DNA of 64,000 nucleotides, taken from assembly GCF_037949285.1 (NCBI RefSeq), contig NZ_CP149927.1:145001-209000 (forward strand). Direction: 5' to 3'. The stretch's first letter is position 1, and every line of letters starts with the position of its first letter. Position numbers and translations under genes: made by a program. The notes beneath the pieces were generated by a model. That model searched no databases, was not told where the DNA came from, and saw nothing but the letters and a program-made list of their open reading frames with translations. Below, piece by piece: positions 33,900 through 42,519 of the stretch. Source of the DNA: Thioclava sp. GXIMD4216 (GTDB lineage Bacteria; Pseudomonadota; Alphaproteobacteria; Rhodobacterales; Rhodobacteraceae).

Positions 33900-35114
33900 T
33901 CAGCCGTGCCGTTTCTCGGTCAGGGCGTAAAGGAAGGCCAGCGCGGGGGCGAAAAGCCCCAGACCCGCCGCCAGAGACCAGCCTCCGGCCACATAGGCCC
34001 AGACCCCTACTGCCGAGCCCAGAGCCCCGCCAAGGAAGAAGCTGGCCATGTAGATTCCGTTCAATCTGGCACGGATGCCCGCATCCAGCAGGAAGATCTC
34101 GCGCTGCCCCAGCACCAGATTGGTGGTCACGGCGAAATCCAGTATCAGGGCGGCGGTGACCAGCCCTGCGAGGGCGACGATCCGGTTGTGCGGGACCGCG
34201 AGGCACAGCACGAATGCCGCCATGCCTGCCAGCAGCGCAAGCCGTGTGGCCGGATATCCCCAGCCGCGATCGGCGATCCGGCCTGCGACGGGCGAGGCGA
34301 CCACGCTGGCGGCACCGACTAGGGCAAAGATCGCGATCCCGCCTTGGGTCAGGCCGATGGCGGGGCTGGCCAGCAGCAGCGGGGTGACCGTCCAGAACAG
34401 GCTGAATGCGCCGAACATGGCCGCATGATAAAGGGCGCGGCGGCGCAGGACAGGGGTCGTTATGGCGATATGCCCGATCGAGCGCATCAAAGCGCCATAG
34501 CCCATCCGGCTTGCGGGGTGGCGCTCGGGCAGGCGGCGGGCCAGCACGATGCCAAGGATCACAAGCGCGAGCGCGGCCAGCACAAAGACGGTTTGCCATG
34601 CGAAAGAACCGGCAATAAAGCTGGAGACGGGGCGGGCCAGCATGATGCCCGCCATCAGGCCGGACATGACATTGCCTACCACTTTGCCGCGATGGGCGTC
34701 ATCGGCAAGATGCGCGGCATAGGGCACCAGAACCTGCACGGCCACCGCCCCGAGCCCCGTGCAGAAACTCGCGGCAAAAAACAGCCATTGGCCGGGCGCG
34801 AGGGCCGTTCCCGCAAGGGCCAGAACGCTCAGCCCGATCAGGGTCAGGACCAGACGCCGGTTCTCGAAGATATCGCCCAGCGGCACCAGAAGGATGAGGC
34901 CCAGACCATAGCCGAGCTGTGTCAGCGTCACCACAAGCCCTGCAAGCCGGTCGGGGATCTGCACGGTCTGGGCGATCAGGCCGACCAGTGGCTGCGCATA
35001 ATAGATATTCGCGGCAAGGACACCGCAGGAGAGTGCCAGAAGAAACGAGATCCCTGCGCCGGGTGCCTTGTTGGGGGCAGGGGCTGGAGCGGTGGCACGT
35101 CGGGGATGGGGCAT
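33900..35114 (-). CDS. MFS transporter (drug/metabolite exporter type)
   Basis: A 404-residue major facilitator with 12 predicted transmembrane segments. The motif A-like loop LVPLGDIFENRR lies between TM2 and TM3 (about 77-88), and an ANIYYAQPLVG segment typical of the YgaY/Bcr-like exporters is near residue 34. The N-terminal 20 residues are polar and Pro/Ala-rich. It lies downstream of a TetR gene on the same strand, with an imperfect palindrome just upstream of its start, suggesting repression by that TetR. The substrate is unknown. Confidence 0.82.
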   Translation of the reverse strand: MPHPRRATAPAPAPNKAPGAGISFLLALSCGVLAANIYYAQPLVGLIAQTVQIPDRLAGLVVTLTQLGYGLGLILLVPLGDIFENRRLVLTLIGLSVLALAGTALAPGQWLFFAASFCTGLGAVAVQVLVPYAAHLADDAHRGKVVGNVMSGLMAGIMLARPVSSFIAGSFAWQTVFVLAALALVILGIVLARRLPERHPASRMGYGALMRSIGHIAITTPVLRRRALYHAAMFGAFSLFWTVTPLLLASPAIGLTQGGIAIFALVGAASVVASPVAGRIADRGWGYPATRLALLAGMAAFVLCLAVPHNRIVALAGLVTAALILDFAVTTNLVLGQREIFLLDAGIRARLNGIYMASFFLGGALGSAVGVWAYVAGGWSLAAGLGLFAPALAFLYALTEKRHG

Positions 35115-35117
35115 CGG

Positions 35118-35136
35118 GTTTTACACTTTATAAAAC
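35118..35136. promoter_or_regulatory. Possible TetR operator before the MFS gene
   Basis: GTTTTACACTTTATAAAAC has near-palindromic arms (GTTTTA-A / T-TAAAAC) and lies only 4 bp from the MFS start codon. Binding of the adjacent TetR would block transcription or initiation. The mapped start may be slightly too far upstream, because no good ribosome-binding site fits. Confidence 0.4.
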
Positions 35137-35183
35137 GATCATTCCCTAATTTGGCGCAGGGCAATGACGAGGGGCGGAAGGGA

Positions 35184-35807
35184 TTAGGCGAAGAGTTGCA
35201 GCAGGGTATCGATAGGGTTGGCGGGGTCGCCTTCGGCATAGCCGATCTTGCCCGCAAGGCGCATGCCTTGCAGTGTATACAGCAGAAGACGCGCGGTTAT
35301 GCGCGGGTCCGTGGTGAGCGTCAGGCTCCCATCGGCCCGCCCCGCATCGAAAATCTTCAGCAGGGTCGCTTCAAGGCGCTCATAGGCTTTCAGGACGGGC
35401 AGAGCCATCCGCTCGTCAAATGTGGTGATCTCGGTCAGGGCCGAAATCACCATACATCCGGTGCGCCCTTCACGGCCCTGGCTTGCATCGACATAGACCG
35501 AGATGAAGGCACGAAGCTGGTCGCGCCCTGTCTGGCCCTGTGCCATACGCGCAGTCAGCGCCGCGTTTCGGGCGGTCAGATAATGGTCTAGCGCCGCAAG
35601 GAAAATGCCGAGTTTGTCTTTGAACGCCTTGTAGAGGCTGCCTGATGTCAGGCCTGTGGCCTGACACAGATCGCCGATCGATGTCGCGTTATAGCCCTTT
35701 TCCCGAAACACCAGCACGGCCTGATCAAGCACCTGCGGAAGATCGAACTCGCGCGGGCGGCCGGGGCCACGTTTGGAATGCGGGGTCTGGGCGGTGGAAT
35801 CGGTCAT
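35184..35807 (-). CDS. TetR-family repressor
   Basis: A 207-residue TetR regulator. The N-terminal basic RGPGRPREFD leads into the helix-turn-helix (about 22-65, including FREKGYNATSIGDLCQATGLTSGSLYKAFKDK). The C-terminal domain (about 85-200) has the TetR_C pattern of the AcrR/NemR group, with a single Cys in RTGCMV near residue 120. It precedes the MFS gene by 69 bp on the same strand and probably represses it. The conserved cysteine raises the possibility of electrophile or oxidant sensing as in NemR. Confidence 0.83.
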   Translation of the reverse strand: MTDSTAQTPHSKRGPGRPREFDLPQVLDQAVLVFREKGYNATSIGDLCQATGLTSGSLYKAFKDKLGIFLAALDHYLTARNAALTARMAQGQTGRDQLRAFISVYVDASQGREGRTGCMVISALTEITTFDERMALPVLKAYERLEATLLKIFDAGRADGSLTLTTDPRITARLLLYTLQGMRLAGKIGYAEGDPANPIDTLLQLFA

Positions 35808-35930
35808 GACTCCTCAATAGGAAATGACCTGTTCCAAATCAACCGGATATGTACAGGGTGCCGCAAGGAGAAGCGGGGCCGGTCCGCAGGAGGGCGGTCC
35901 CTAAGCGCCTCGCGCGCGGACGGGCCGGCT

Positions 35931-36692
35931 TTAGCCGGTGTAATGCTGCGCCAGAGACTTGGCGATATCGCGGATGGCGGCGCCGAGTTCGGTCTGTTTG
36001 ACCTGACTGGCTTCGGCGCTGGTCATCGAGATGGCGATACCCGCGACGGGGCTGCCCGCGGGGCCGAGGATTGGGGCGCCAAGGCAGACCATGCCCTCGC
36101 GGATTTCTCCGTTATCGATGGCATAGCCGTTCTGCCGCCAGATCTGCGCGTCGGCCTCGAAGGCGGCGATGTCGCGCACGCTATTGGGCGTGAAGGGGGC
36201 GGGCCAGGGCAGATGCAGGATGGCTGTCCGCTCGGCCTCGGGCAGATGGGAAAGCATCGCCTTGCCTGTGGCGGAATAGACCGCCGGAAGGCGCATTCCG
36301 ATCTGGAAGGTAAAGCCCAGAGGGCGGTCCGAATTGCGGCAGGCCAGATAGACGACCTGCCCCTGTTCGAGGGTCGACAGGGTGACGGTATAATTGGCCA
36401 GCCGGTCATCGCGCGACAGAACCCGCTGGAATTCCGAGATCAGCGAGGAGCGTGTCAGATAGGCGCTGCTCCAGCGCAGGCAATGGGCGCTGAGGCTATA
36501 ACCGTCTGGCTCCGAATGCAGCACACCGGCTGCGACAAGTGTCTCGCAGATTCCGTAGACCGAACTTTTGGGCAGGCCCATTTCGCGGGCCAGTTCCGAG
36601 ACCCCCAGCGGCGAGGGATGCGCGGAAAGCTTGTCCAGTATCAGGATTGTCCGCTCTGCGGCGGGGGCGCGTCGTTTGGAGGGTTCTGCCAT
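35931..36692 (-). CDS. IclR-family regulator
   Basis: A 253-residue IclR regulator. The winged helix (about 14-70) includes ILDKLSAHPSPLGVSELAREMGLPKSSVYGICETLV. The effector domain (about 80-250) includes GMRLPAVYSATGKAMLSHLPE and ends in KSLAQHYTG. The ATG at 36692 has an AAAGGAA site; a longer in-frame start would add 39 unrelated residues. It is divergent from the aldehyde dehydrogenase gene. Two 16-bp palindromes in the intergenic region are good candidates for its operators, so it probably controls the 36.8-41.0 kb catabolic operon. Confidence 0.85.
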   Translation of the reverse strand: MAEPSKRRAPAAERTILILDKLSAHPSPLGVSELAREMGLPKSSVYGICETLVAAGVLHSEPDGYSLSAHCLRWSSAYLTRSSLISEFQRVLSRDDRLANYTVTLSTLEQGQVVYLACRNSDRPLGFTFQIGMRLPAVYSATGKAMLSHLPEAERTAILHLPWPAPFTPNSVRDIAAFEADAQIWRQNGYAIDNGEIREGMVCLGAPILGPAGSPVAGIAISMTSAEASQVKQTELGAAIRDIAKSLAQHYTG

Positions 36693-36737
36693 CTGCCATT
36701 TCCTTTGAGCCGCAGTCTTACGCGAAGATGTGAGCGA

Positions 36738-36767
36738 TTGACATAGGTGTATACATCGGCATACGTT
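36738..36767 (+). promoter_or_regulatory. Putative promoter of the aldehyde dehydrogenase operon
   Basis: A consensus TTGACA lies at 36738-36743, with a weak -10 (TACGTT) at 36762-36767. The downstream end touches the first IclR-type palindrome, which starts at 36765, so binding there would interfere with polymerase. Confidence 0.4.
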
Positions 36768-36780
36768 CCATATAGCAAAC
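36765..36780. promoter_or_regulatory. IclR-type operator, box 1
   Basis: GTTCCATATAGCAAAC is an imperfect palindrome matching box 2 (GTTTCATATATGGAAC) in form. The centres of the two boxes are 19 bp apart, close to two helical turns, so two dimers or a tetramer could bind one face. Confidence 0.6.
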
Positions 36781-36783
36781 GTC

Positions 36784-36799
36784 GTTTCATATATGGAAC
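36784..36799. promoter_or_regulatory. IclR-type operator, box 2
   Basis: GTTTCATATATGGAAC is a 16-bp palindrome with a single mismatched pair, 43 bp upstream of the dehydrogenase start. The GTTCCATATATGGAAC pattern fits IclR-family operators. Confidence 0.65.
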
Positions 36800-36841
36800 G
36801 ATACTGCAAGACCTACGCAACTCCAAACGATGAGGCCCGCA

Positions 36842-38287
36842 ATGTCCCAACTCAAAGACCCGTCGCTGTTGAAAGATGCCTGCTTGGTCAATGGCCAGTG
36901 GGTGCATGCCGCCTCCGGCGCAACGATCGATGTTCTCAATCCCGCTGATGGATCCGTTGTCGGGACGGTGCCCGCGCTCGCCCCCGAGGAGATCCCTGCC
37001 GTGATCGAGGCCTCGCGCAAGGCGCAGGCCGAATGGGCGCGCTGGACCGCCAAGGAGCGGGCCGCCGTCTTGCGTAAATGGTTCACGCTGATGGTCGAGC
37101 ATACCGACGATCTGGGGCTGATCATGACGCTCGAACAGGGCAAGCCCCTGAAAGAGGCCAAAGGCGAGATCGGCTATGCGGCCTCGTTTGTGGAATGGTT
37201 CGCCGAGGAAGCCAAACGCGTTTATGGCGACACGATCCCCGCTCCGGCGCGCAACCAGCGCCTGACCGTGCTGCGCCAGCCGATTGGTGTCACGGCGGCG
37301 ATCACGCCTTGGAATTTCCCGGCCGCGATGATCACCCGCAAAGCCGCGCCCGCTCTGGCGGCGGGCTGTTCGATGATTGTGCGTCCGGCCGATCTGACAC
37401 CGCTGACCGCGCTGGCCCTGGGCGTTCTGGCCGAACGTGCGGGGATTCCGGCAGGCGTGTTCCAGATTGTGACGGGACCGGCGTCGAAAATCGGTAAGGT
37501 GCTGACCGATAGCGATATCGTGCGCAAGCTCTCCTTCACCGGTTCGACCGAGGTGGGGCGTCTGCTGATGGCGCAATGTGCCGACACGATCAAGAAAGTC
37601 TCGCTGGAACTGGGCGGCAATGCGCCGTTTATCGTGTTCGACGACGCCGATCTGGATGCGGCGGTGGAAGGGGCGATGGCCTCGAAATACCGCAATGCCG
37701 GTCAGACCTGTGTCTGCGCCAACCGCATTCTGGTGCAGCGCGGGGTCTATGAGGCCTTCGCGCAGAAACTCTCGCAGAAAGTCTCGGCGCTCAAGGTCGG
37801 GAATGGCACCGAAGAGGGCACTGATATCGGTCCGATGATCGAGGCTAAGGCGCTGGATAAGGTCGAAAGCCATATCGAGGATGCGGTGTCCAAGGGCGCG
37901 ACCCTGCTGCAGGGCGGCACACGTCTGGGCGGGCTGTTCTTCGAACCGGCGATCCTGACCGGCGTCACCCCCGAGATGAAGGTCGCCAAGGAAGAGACCT
38001 TCGGGCCGCTGGCGCCGCTCTTTGCCTTCGACACCGAGGAAGAGGCCGTGGCGATGGCCAATGACACGATCTTCGGGCTGGCCGCCTATTTCTACACAAA
38101 GGATCATGCGCGGATGGTGCGTGTGTCCGAGGGGCTGGAATATGGCATGGTTGGCCACAATACCGGCCTGATCTCGAACGAGGTCGCGCCTTTCGGCGGT
38201 GTCAAACAGTCCGGTCTGGGGCGCGAGGGCTCCAAGTACGGCATCGAGGAATATCTCGAGCTGAAATACATCTGTAGCGCGCTCTGA
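36842..38287 (+). CDS. gabD: NAD(P)-dependent succinate-semialdehyde-type dehydrogenase
   Basis: A 481-residue aldehyde dehydrogenase of the GabD group. ITPWNFP is near residue 157, the general base Glu is in LELGG (E256), and the nucleophile is C290 in GQTCVCANR. The Cys-x-Cys pair typical of succinate-semialdehyde dehydrogenases is kept. The substrate in GabD is succinate semialdehyde. The following iron alcohol dehydrogenase could make this aldehyde from 4-hydroxybutyrate. 3-Sulfolactaldehyde is an alternative substrate for related enzymes. IclR control is inferred from the palindromes upstream. Confidence 0.85.
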   Translation: MSQLKDPSLLKDACLVNGQWVHAASGATIDVLNPADGSVVGTVPALAPEEIPAVIEASRKAQAEWARWTAKERAAVLRKWFTLMVEHTDDLGLIMTLEQGKPLKEAKGEIGYAASFVEWFAEEAKRVYGDTIPAPARNQRLTVLRQPIGVTAAITPWNFPAAMITRKAAPALAAGCSMIVRPADLTPLTALALGVLAERAGIPAGVFQIVTGPASKIGKVLTDSDIVRKLSFTGSTEVGRLLMAQCADTIKKVSLELGGNAPFIVFDDADLDAAVEGAMASKYRNAGQTCVCANRILVQRGVYEAFAQKLSQKVSALKVGNGTEEGTDIGPMIEAKALDKVESHIEDAVSKGATLLQGGTRLGGLFFEPAILTGVTPEMKVAKEETFGPLAPLFAFDTEEEAVAMANDTIFGLAAYFYTKDHARMVRVSEGLEYGMVGHNTGLISNEVAPFGGVKQSGLGREGSKYGIEEYLELKYICSAL

Positions 38288-38299
38288 CCCTTTTGGTAA

Positions 38300-38325
38300 G
38301 TCCCGCGGCCTTCCGGGCGCGGGAC
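38300..38325 (+). terminator. Hairpin between gabD and the alcohol dehydrogenase gene
   Basis: GTCCCGCG (38300-38307) pairs with CGCGGGAC (38318-38325), followed by gttgtgtttttctc. It lies inside the presumed operon, so it may be a partial terminator or an mRNA-processing stem that lowers downstream expression. Confidence 0.5.
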
Positions 38326-38356
38326 AGTTGTGTTTTTCTCTTCAAGGACAAGATCA

Positions 38357-39523
38357 ATGACTGATGGTATCAAACCGTTCTCCTTCGACACACCCGGCTC
38401 CACCTTGGTGGAATGGGGTGGCGCGAAGCGGATGGGCGAACTTCTGGGGGCGTGGTTCCCGGAACGTAACCTGTTGATCGTGACCGACAAGTTCCTGCAT
38501 GAAAATGGCTTGCTCGATCCGGCGATTGCGTCTCTCAAGGCGCATGGCTTCAGCGTCACCGTATTTGATGATGTGGTTGCCGATCCGCCGGAGGCCGTGC
38601 TGATGGCCTGTGTCGAACGTGCGAAATCGGCAGGCTCCGATATTGTCATGGGGCTGGGGGGCGGCTCGTCGATGGATATCGCCAAGCTGGTGGCGGTGAT
38701 GCTGGTCTCCGAACAGCCGCTGTCCGAGCTGTATGGGATCGGCAAGGTCGAGGGCAAGCGCACGCCCTTGGTGCAGGTGCCGACCACGGCGGGCACCGGA
38801 TCGGAAGTGACCAATATCACCATTCTGACCACCGGCGAGACCACCAAGATGGGCATCGTCTCGCAACAGCTTTATGCCGACCGCGTGCTGCTGGATGCCG
38901 AACTGACCACCGGCCTGCCGCCGGTGCAGACGGCCGCCACCGGTATCGATGCGATGGTGCATGCCATCGAAGCCTTTACCGGCCAGCACAAGAAGAACCT
39001 GATGTCGGATGTCTTCGCCAAGGAAGCGCTGCGTCTGATGAGCGCGAACCTGATCACGGCCTGTCAGGATGGCACCAACCGCGCGGCGCGTGAAGCGATG
39101 CTGCTCGGGGCCAATCTGGCCGGTCAGGCGTTCTCGAACAGCCCCGTGGGCGCGGTCCATGCGCTGGCCTATCCGCTGGGCGGGCATTACCACCTGCCGC
39201 ACGGGTTGACCAACGCGCTGATGCTGGGCCCGGTCCTGCGCTATAACATGGCCGGTGCCGCCGCGCTTTATGCCGAGCTGGCGGATGTGGTGATCGGGCC
39301 GTCCGACGAAGGCACGCAAGCCAAATCGGCCAATTTCGTGAACTTCATGCAGGATCTGATGGACCGCTCCGGCGCGCCGCTGAAGCTGCGCGATGTCAAG
39401 GTACCCGAGGCCGATCTGCCGATGCTGGCACGTGATGCGATGCTGCAGACCCGACTGTTGGTCAACAACCCTGTCGAAGTGACGGAACAAGACGCGCTCG
39501 CGCTGTATCGCGAAGCGTTCTGA
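38357..39523 (+). CDS. Iron-containing alcohol dehydrogenase
   Basis: A 388-residue group III alcohol dehydrogenase. The NAD-binding GLGGGSSMDIAKL (about 104-116) and PTTAGTGSEVTN motifs are present. The metal ligands fall in the region D-x3-H with HAIEAFTG and the C-terminal HALAYPLGGHYHLPHG. The ATG at 38357 has an AAGGA site; an earlier in-frame start adds 9 residues. Next to a GabD-type dehydrogenase it is likely a 4-hydroxybutyrate (or similar hydroxy-acid) dehydrogenase that makes the semialdehyde. Other diol or sulfonate substrates are possible. Confidence 0.82.
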   Translation: MTDGIKPFSFDTPGSTLVEWGGAKRMGELLGAWFPERNLLIVTDKFLHENGLLDPAIASLKAHGFSVTVFDDVVADPPEAVLMACVERAKSAGSDIVMGLGGGSSMDIAKLVAVMLVSEQPLSELYGIGKVEGKRTPLVQVPTTAGTGSEVTNITILTTGETTKMGIVSQQLYADRVLLDAELTTGLPPVQTAATGIDAMVHAIEAFTGQHKKNLMSDVFAKEALRLMSANLITACQDGTNRAAREAMLLGANLAGQAFSNSPVGAVHALAYPLGGHYHLPHGLTNALMLGPVLRYNMAGAAALYAELADVVIGPSDEGTQAKSANFVNFMQDLMDRSGAPLKLRDVKVPEADLPMLARDAMLQTRLLVNNPVEVTEQDALALYREAF

Positions 39524-39626
39524 CCCTCTTGTCAGGCGCCTCGACGCATCGCAGGTGGGGCGCCTGACACAAAACATTCTCGCCCGGGAGGGAAGGGCGA
39601 ACTGCGTAGATTACGAGGAGACTTCT

Positions 39627-40994
39627 GTGAGACAACAACGCATCGACGGGCAGGAAACGCCCTATTGGCCGGCGGGGCCGTTCAAAATCCGCCTGCCATT
39701 CCTTCACTATCGGTTTGAATGGCCGGACTATTTCCAGGGCCTTCTGATGTGTGCCGTGGATCTTGCGGCGATCCCGCTGATGGTTGAGCTTCTCAATATG
39801 CCGTTCGAGGTCGCGCTGGCGGTCGTGATGATGAACGGCATTCTGTATCTGACCCACCACCTGCTGGGTGACCCCGTCGTGCCGGGCTGGATCACCCCCG
39901 CGATCCCGCTGCTGATGGCCTATTGCGCGGCCTTCCCCGAAGGCCCCGAGCGGGTGCATGCGCTGATCGCCTTCCAGTTGATGCTCGGGGTGTTCTCGAT
40001 CTTTATCGGGGCCTCGGGGCTGGCGCATCGGGTCGTGCAACTGATCCCTCAAGCCATCAAATCCGGTATCATCATCGGTGCGGGGATCGCGGCGGTGATC
40101 TCGGTCTTCAAGGTAGGGGGGCGCTTTGACAGCTTTCCCTTCACCATCTCCATCGCGGTCGGTATCGCCTTCTATGTGATTTTCTCGCGCCATTTCGCCA
40201 AGCTGAAAAATGTCAGCCCCTTCTGGGGGATGGTCGGCAAATTCGGGATCTTCCCGATTGTGGCACTGGCTATCGTGATCGCGCCGGTCTTCGGCGAGGC
40301 CCCCTGGCCCAAGATCGAATGGGGGATCTCCAAGCCCGATTTCGTGACGCTGTGGAAAGAATATACCGTGTTCGGGCTTGGCTTTCCGCCACTGCATATG
40401 TTCGTGTCCGCCGTTCCGACGGTGCTGGCGGCCTATATCGTGCTGTTTGGTGATGTGCTGCAAAGCAAGGCCATTCTGGACGAGGCCGATCACGAGCGTC
40501 CCGATGAGGTCGTGCATTACAATCCTGACCGCGCGCATATGATTTTCGGGGCGCGGAACTCGATCATGTCGATCATCGGTCCCGATGTCGCGATGTGTGG
40601 TCCGCTTTGGGCGGCGATGCATGTGGTGATTGTCGAGCGGTTCTCGCAAGGCAAAAAGGCGATGGATTCGATCTTTGGCGGGGCGGGGTCGTTCCGTTGG
40701 GGGACGAATACCGGCCTTCTGCTGATGCCGATCGTGACCCTCGTGCAGCCCATCCTCGGCATTGCGCTGGCGCTGACCCTGCTTATTCAGGGCTATGTCT
40801 CCGTGCGGATCGGGGTGATGGAAGCCCGCTCGCAGCGCGATCTTGGTATCGCGGGCATCGTCGCCGCTGTTCTTGCGACGCGGGGTGCGGCCTGGGCCTT
40901 CGCGGTTGGGGTTGTGCTGTGCATTCTTGTCTATGGTCGGGATTTCTTCCGCGGCGAAACCGACAAGACCTTCGTCAAGGACCAGCAAAGCTGA
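39627..40994 (+). CDS. NCS2-like nucleobase/acid permease
   Basis: A 455-residue permease with about 12-14 hydrophobic segments that resembles the NCS2 (xanthine/uracil) superfamily: GDPVVPGWITPAIPLLMAY near 75-95, IPQAIKSGIIIGAGIAAVI near 145, and a late segment with FGARNSIMSIIGPDVAMCGPLW in the position of the NCS2 signature. It starts at GTG 39627 behind a GAGGAG site. It closes the IclR-linked operon and is followed by a terminator. It probably imports the operon's substrate, a short hydroxy-acid rather than a purine, but this is inferred only from the neighbours. Confidence 0.65.
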   Translation: MRQQRIDGQETPYWPAGPFKIRLPFLHYRFEWPDYFQGLLMCAVDLAAIPLMVELLNMPFEVALAVVMMNGILYLTHHLLGDPVVPGWITPAIPLLMAYCAAFPEGPERVHALIAFQLMLGVFSIFIGASGLAHRVVQLIPQAIKSGIIIGAGIAAVISVFKVGGRFDSFPFTISIAVGIAFYVIFSRHFAKLKNVSPFWGMVGKFGIFPIVALAIVIAPVFGEAPWPKIEWGISKPDFVTLWKEYTVFGLGFPPLHMFVSAVPTVLAAYIVLFGDVLQSKAILDEADHERPDEVVHYNPDRAHMIFGARNSIMSIIGPDVAMCGPLWAAMHVVIVERFSQGKKAMDSIFGGAGSFRWGTNTGLLLMPIVTLVQPILGIALALTLLIQGYVSVRIGVMEARSQRDLGIAGIVAAVLATRGAAWAFAVGVVLCILVYGRDFFRGETDKTFVKDQQS

Positions 40995-41014
40995 GCCATA
41001 TGGCGATGATCCGG

Positions 41015-41040
41015 AACGGGGGCCCGCAGGCCCCCGTTTT
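41015..41040 (+). terminator. Terminator after the permease gene
   Basis: AACGGGGGCC and GGCCCCCGTT form a 10-bp stem around a 4-nt loop, ending in a T run at 41040. It closes the IclR-linked operon. Confidence 0.85.
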
Positions 41041-41225
41041 CATTGGCGATAGAGGCCTGTCCTTTCAGGACGGCCTGCTATCAGGCTGCAGCGCGGCCGA
41101 AGAGCGACCGGAGACGGTCAGATCATATGCCGGATGCCCATCGGTATCGGATTGTGACCGCAGACCGGTCCTCCTTTGTCCGTGTGCGACCGGCGTGCGG
41201 CGCAAAGGGGGGCTCTCCCGCAGGG

Positions 41226-42518
41226 TCAGTCTTCGCGCAGGGCATAGGCCATATAATCGGAGAGCGGTTTGACCAGAACCGAGGCGGGGCTGCGTGCGCC
41301 TGTCCGGATGAAAGCTTCAAGCGGCATACCGGGTTGGAGCGGCAGATCGCCAAGCGCCTCATTCGCCTCCGGCGTCAGTTCAAGCTCTGCCGTGTAATAG
41401 GTGCTTTGCGTGTTCGGGTCGGTGATTGTGTCGGGCGAGACGGTCCGCAAGGTGGCGGAAAAGCTCGGTGTCGTGCGGCTGTTGAAATTCGGGAACCGCA
41501 CCATCGCCGATTGTCCGGCATGGATCCGGTCAATCTGCAGCGGGTCGATGCGGACCATGAAGATCAGCGGCACGTCTTGCGGCACGATGGACACGACTTC
41601 CTGTCCGGCCGCGATCACCCCGCCAATCGTGTGGATTTTCAGCCCGAGCACGCGTCCCGACATGGGAGCCCGCAGGACCAGCCGTCCCAGACGGGTCTCT
41701 GTGACGCCAAGCTGTTCGCGGATTTGCAGCTCGTTGGGCTGCTCGCTGCGCAGCGCGTCTTGCGATTCCTCCCTGCGGGAGGCTTGGGTGCGCAGTCCCT
41801 CGATCTCATATCCGGCAATCGAGCTGCGAGCCTCGGCGATCGAGGCTTCGAGCTGGCCGATATTTCCTTGCAGTTCCGCTTCCTGCCGATACAGCGCCGA
41901 GACACGGCTTGCCTGTGTCAGCCCCCGATCCAGCAGGCTCGCCTGATCGGTCAGTTCCTGCCGGATCAGTTGCAGTTGGCGGTTGCCGGCCTGAACCTGA
42001 CGCTGATAGCCCCCGATCAGGGATTGCGTCTGTTTCTTGCGCTCTGTCAGCTGTTCCAGCGTGCGGGCCTGCGTATCACGGCGGGAGTCGAACAAGGCGG
42101 TTTCCGAGGCCAGAAGCCGTTGAGTCTGGGCATTTTCCGTCGCATCCGCCAGAAGTTCCTCATCGAATGTGATGGTTTGTGCATCGCTGACCTCGGCCTG
42201 AAGCCGGTCGATCCGCGCCAGTGTTTCGGTCAGATTGGCATGCAGAAGGGCGCGTTGCGCCAGCAGTTCGGAATCGTCGAGCCGGATCAGCGGTGCCCCC
42301 GCTTTTACGGTCTGGCCGTCGCGCACGAAGATTTCGGCGACCATCCCGCCGTCCGGATGCTGGAGCGTCTGGCGACGGGCTTCCACCTCGACACGGCCTT
42401 GGGTCACCACTGCGCCGTCGATTTCGGTGGCGACGGCCCACGCCACGAAGCCGCCGCAGCCCAAAGCCAGCACCGCAAGCCCTGCCATCATCGGTCCACG
42501 AACAGAATAGCGTGTCAT
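41226..42518 (-). CDS. Type I secretion membrane-fusion protein (HlyD family)
   Basis: A 430-residue HlyD/PrtE-type adaptor. It has one N-terminal transmembrane helix (about 15-35: GLAVLALGCGGFVAWAVA). A biotinyl-lipoyl half begins GAVVTQGRVEVEARRQTLQHPDGGMVAEIFVRDGQTVKAGAPLIRLD. A long coiled coil follows (about 95-250), and the beta-barrel ends in GMPLEAFIRTGARSP. It joins the ABC exporter to an outer-membrane TolC-like protein, which is not in the window. The start is 1 bp after the ABC gene stop, so the two are coupled. The likely cargo is the RTX protease at 30.5 kb or another RTX protein. Confidence 0.88.
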   Translation of the reverse strand: MTRYSVRGPMMAGLAVLALGCGGFVAWAVATEIDGAVVTQGRVEVEARRQTLQHPDGGMVAEIFVRDGQTVKAGAPLIRLDDSELLAQRALLHANLTETLARIDRLQAEVSDAQTITFDEELLADATENAQTQRLLASETALFDSRRDTQARTLEQLTERKKQTQSLIGGYQRQVQAGNRQLQLIRQELTDQASLLDRGLTQASRVSALYRQEAELQGNIGQLEASIAEARSSIAGYEIEGLRTQASRREESQDALRSEQPNELQIREQLGVTETRLGRLVLRAPMSGRVLGLKIHTIGGVIAAGQEVVSIVPQDVPLIFMVRIDPLQIDRIHAGQSAMVRFPNFNSRTTPSFSATLRTVSPDTITDPNTQSTYYTAELELTPEANEALGDLPLQPGMPLEAFIRTGARSPASVLVKPLSDYMAYALRED

Positions 42519-42519
42519 G

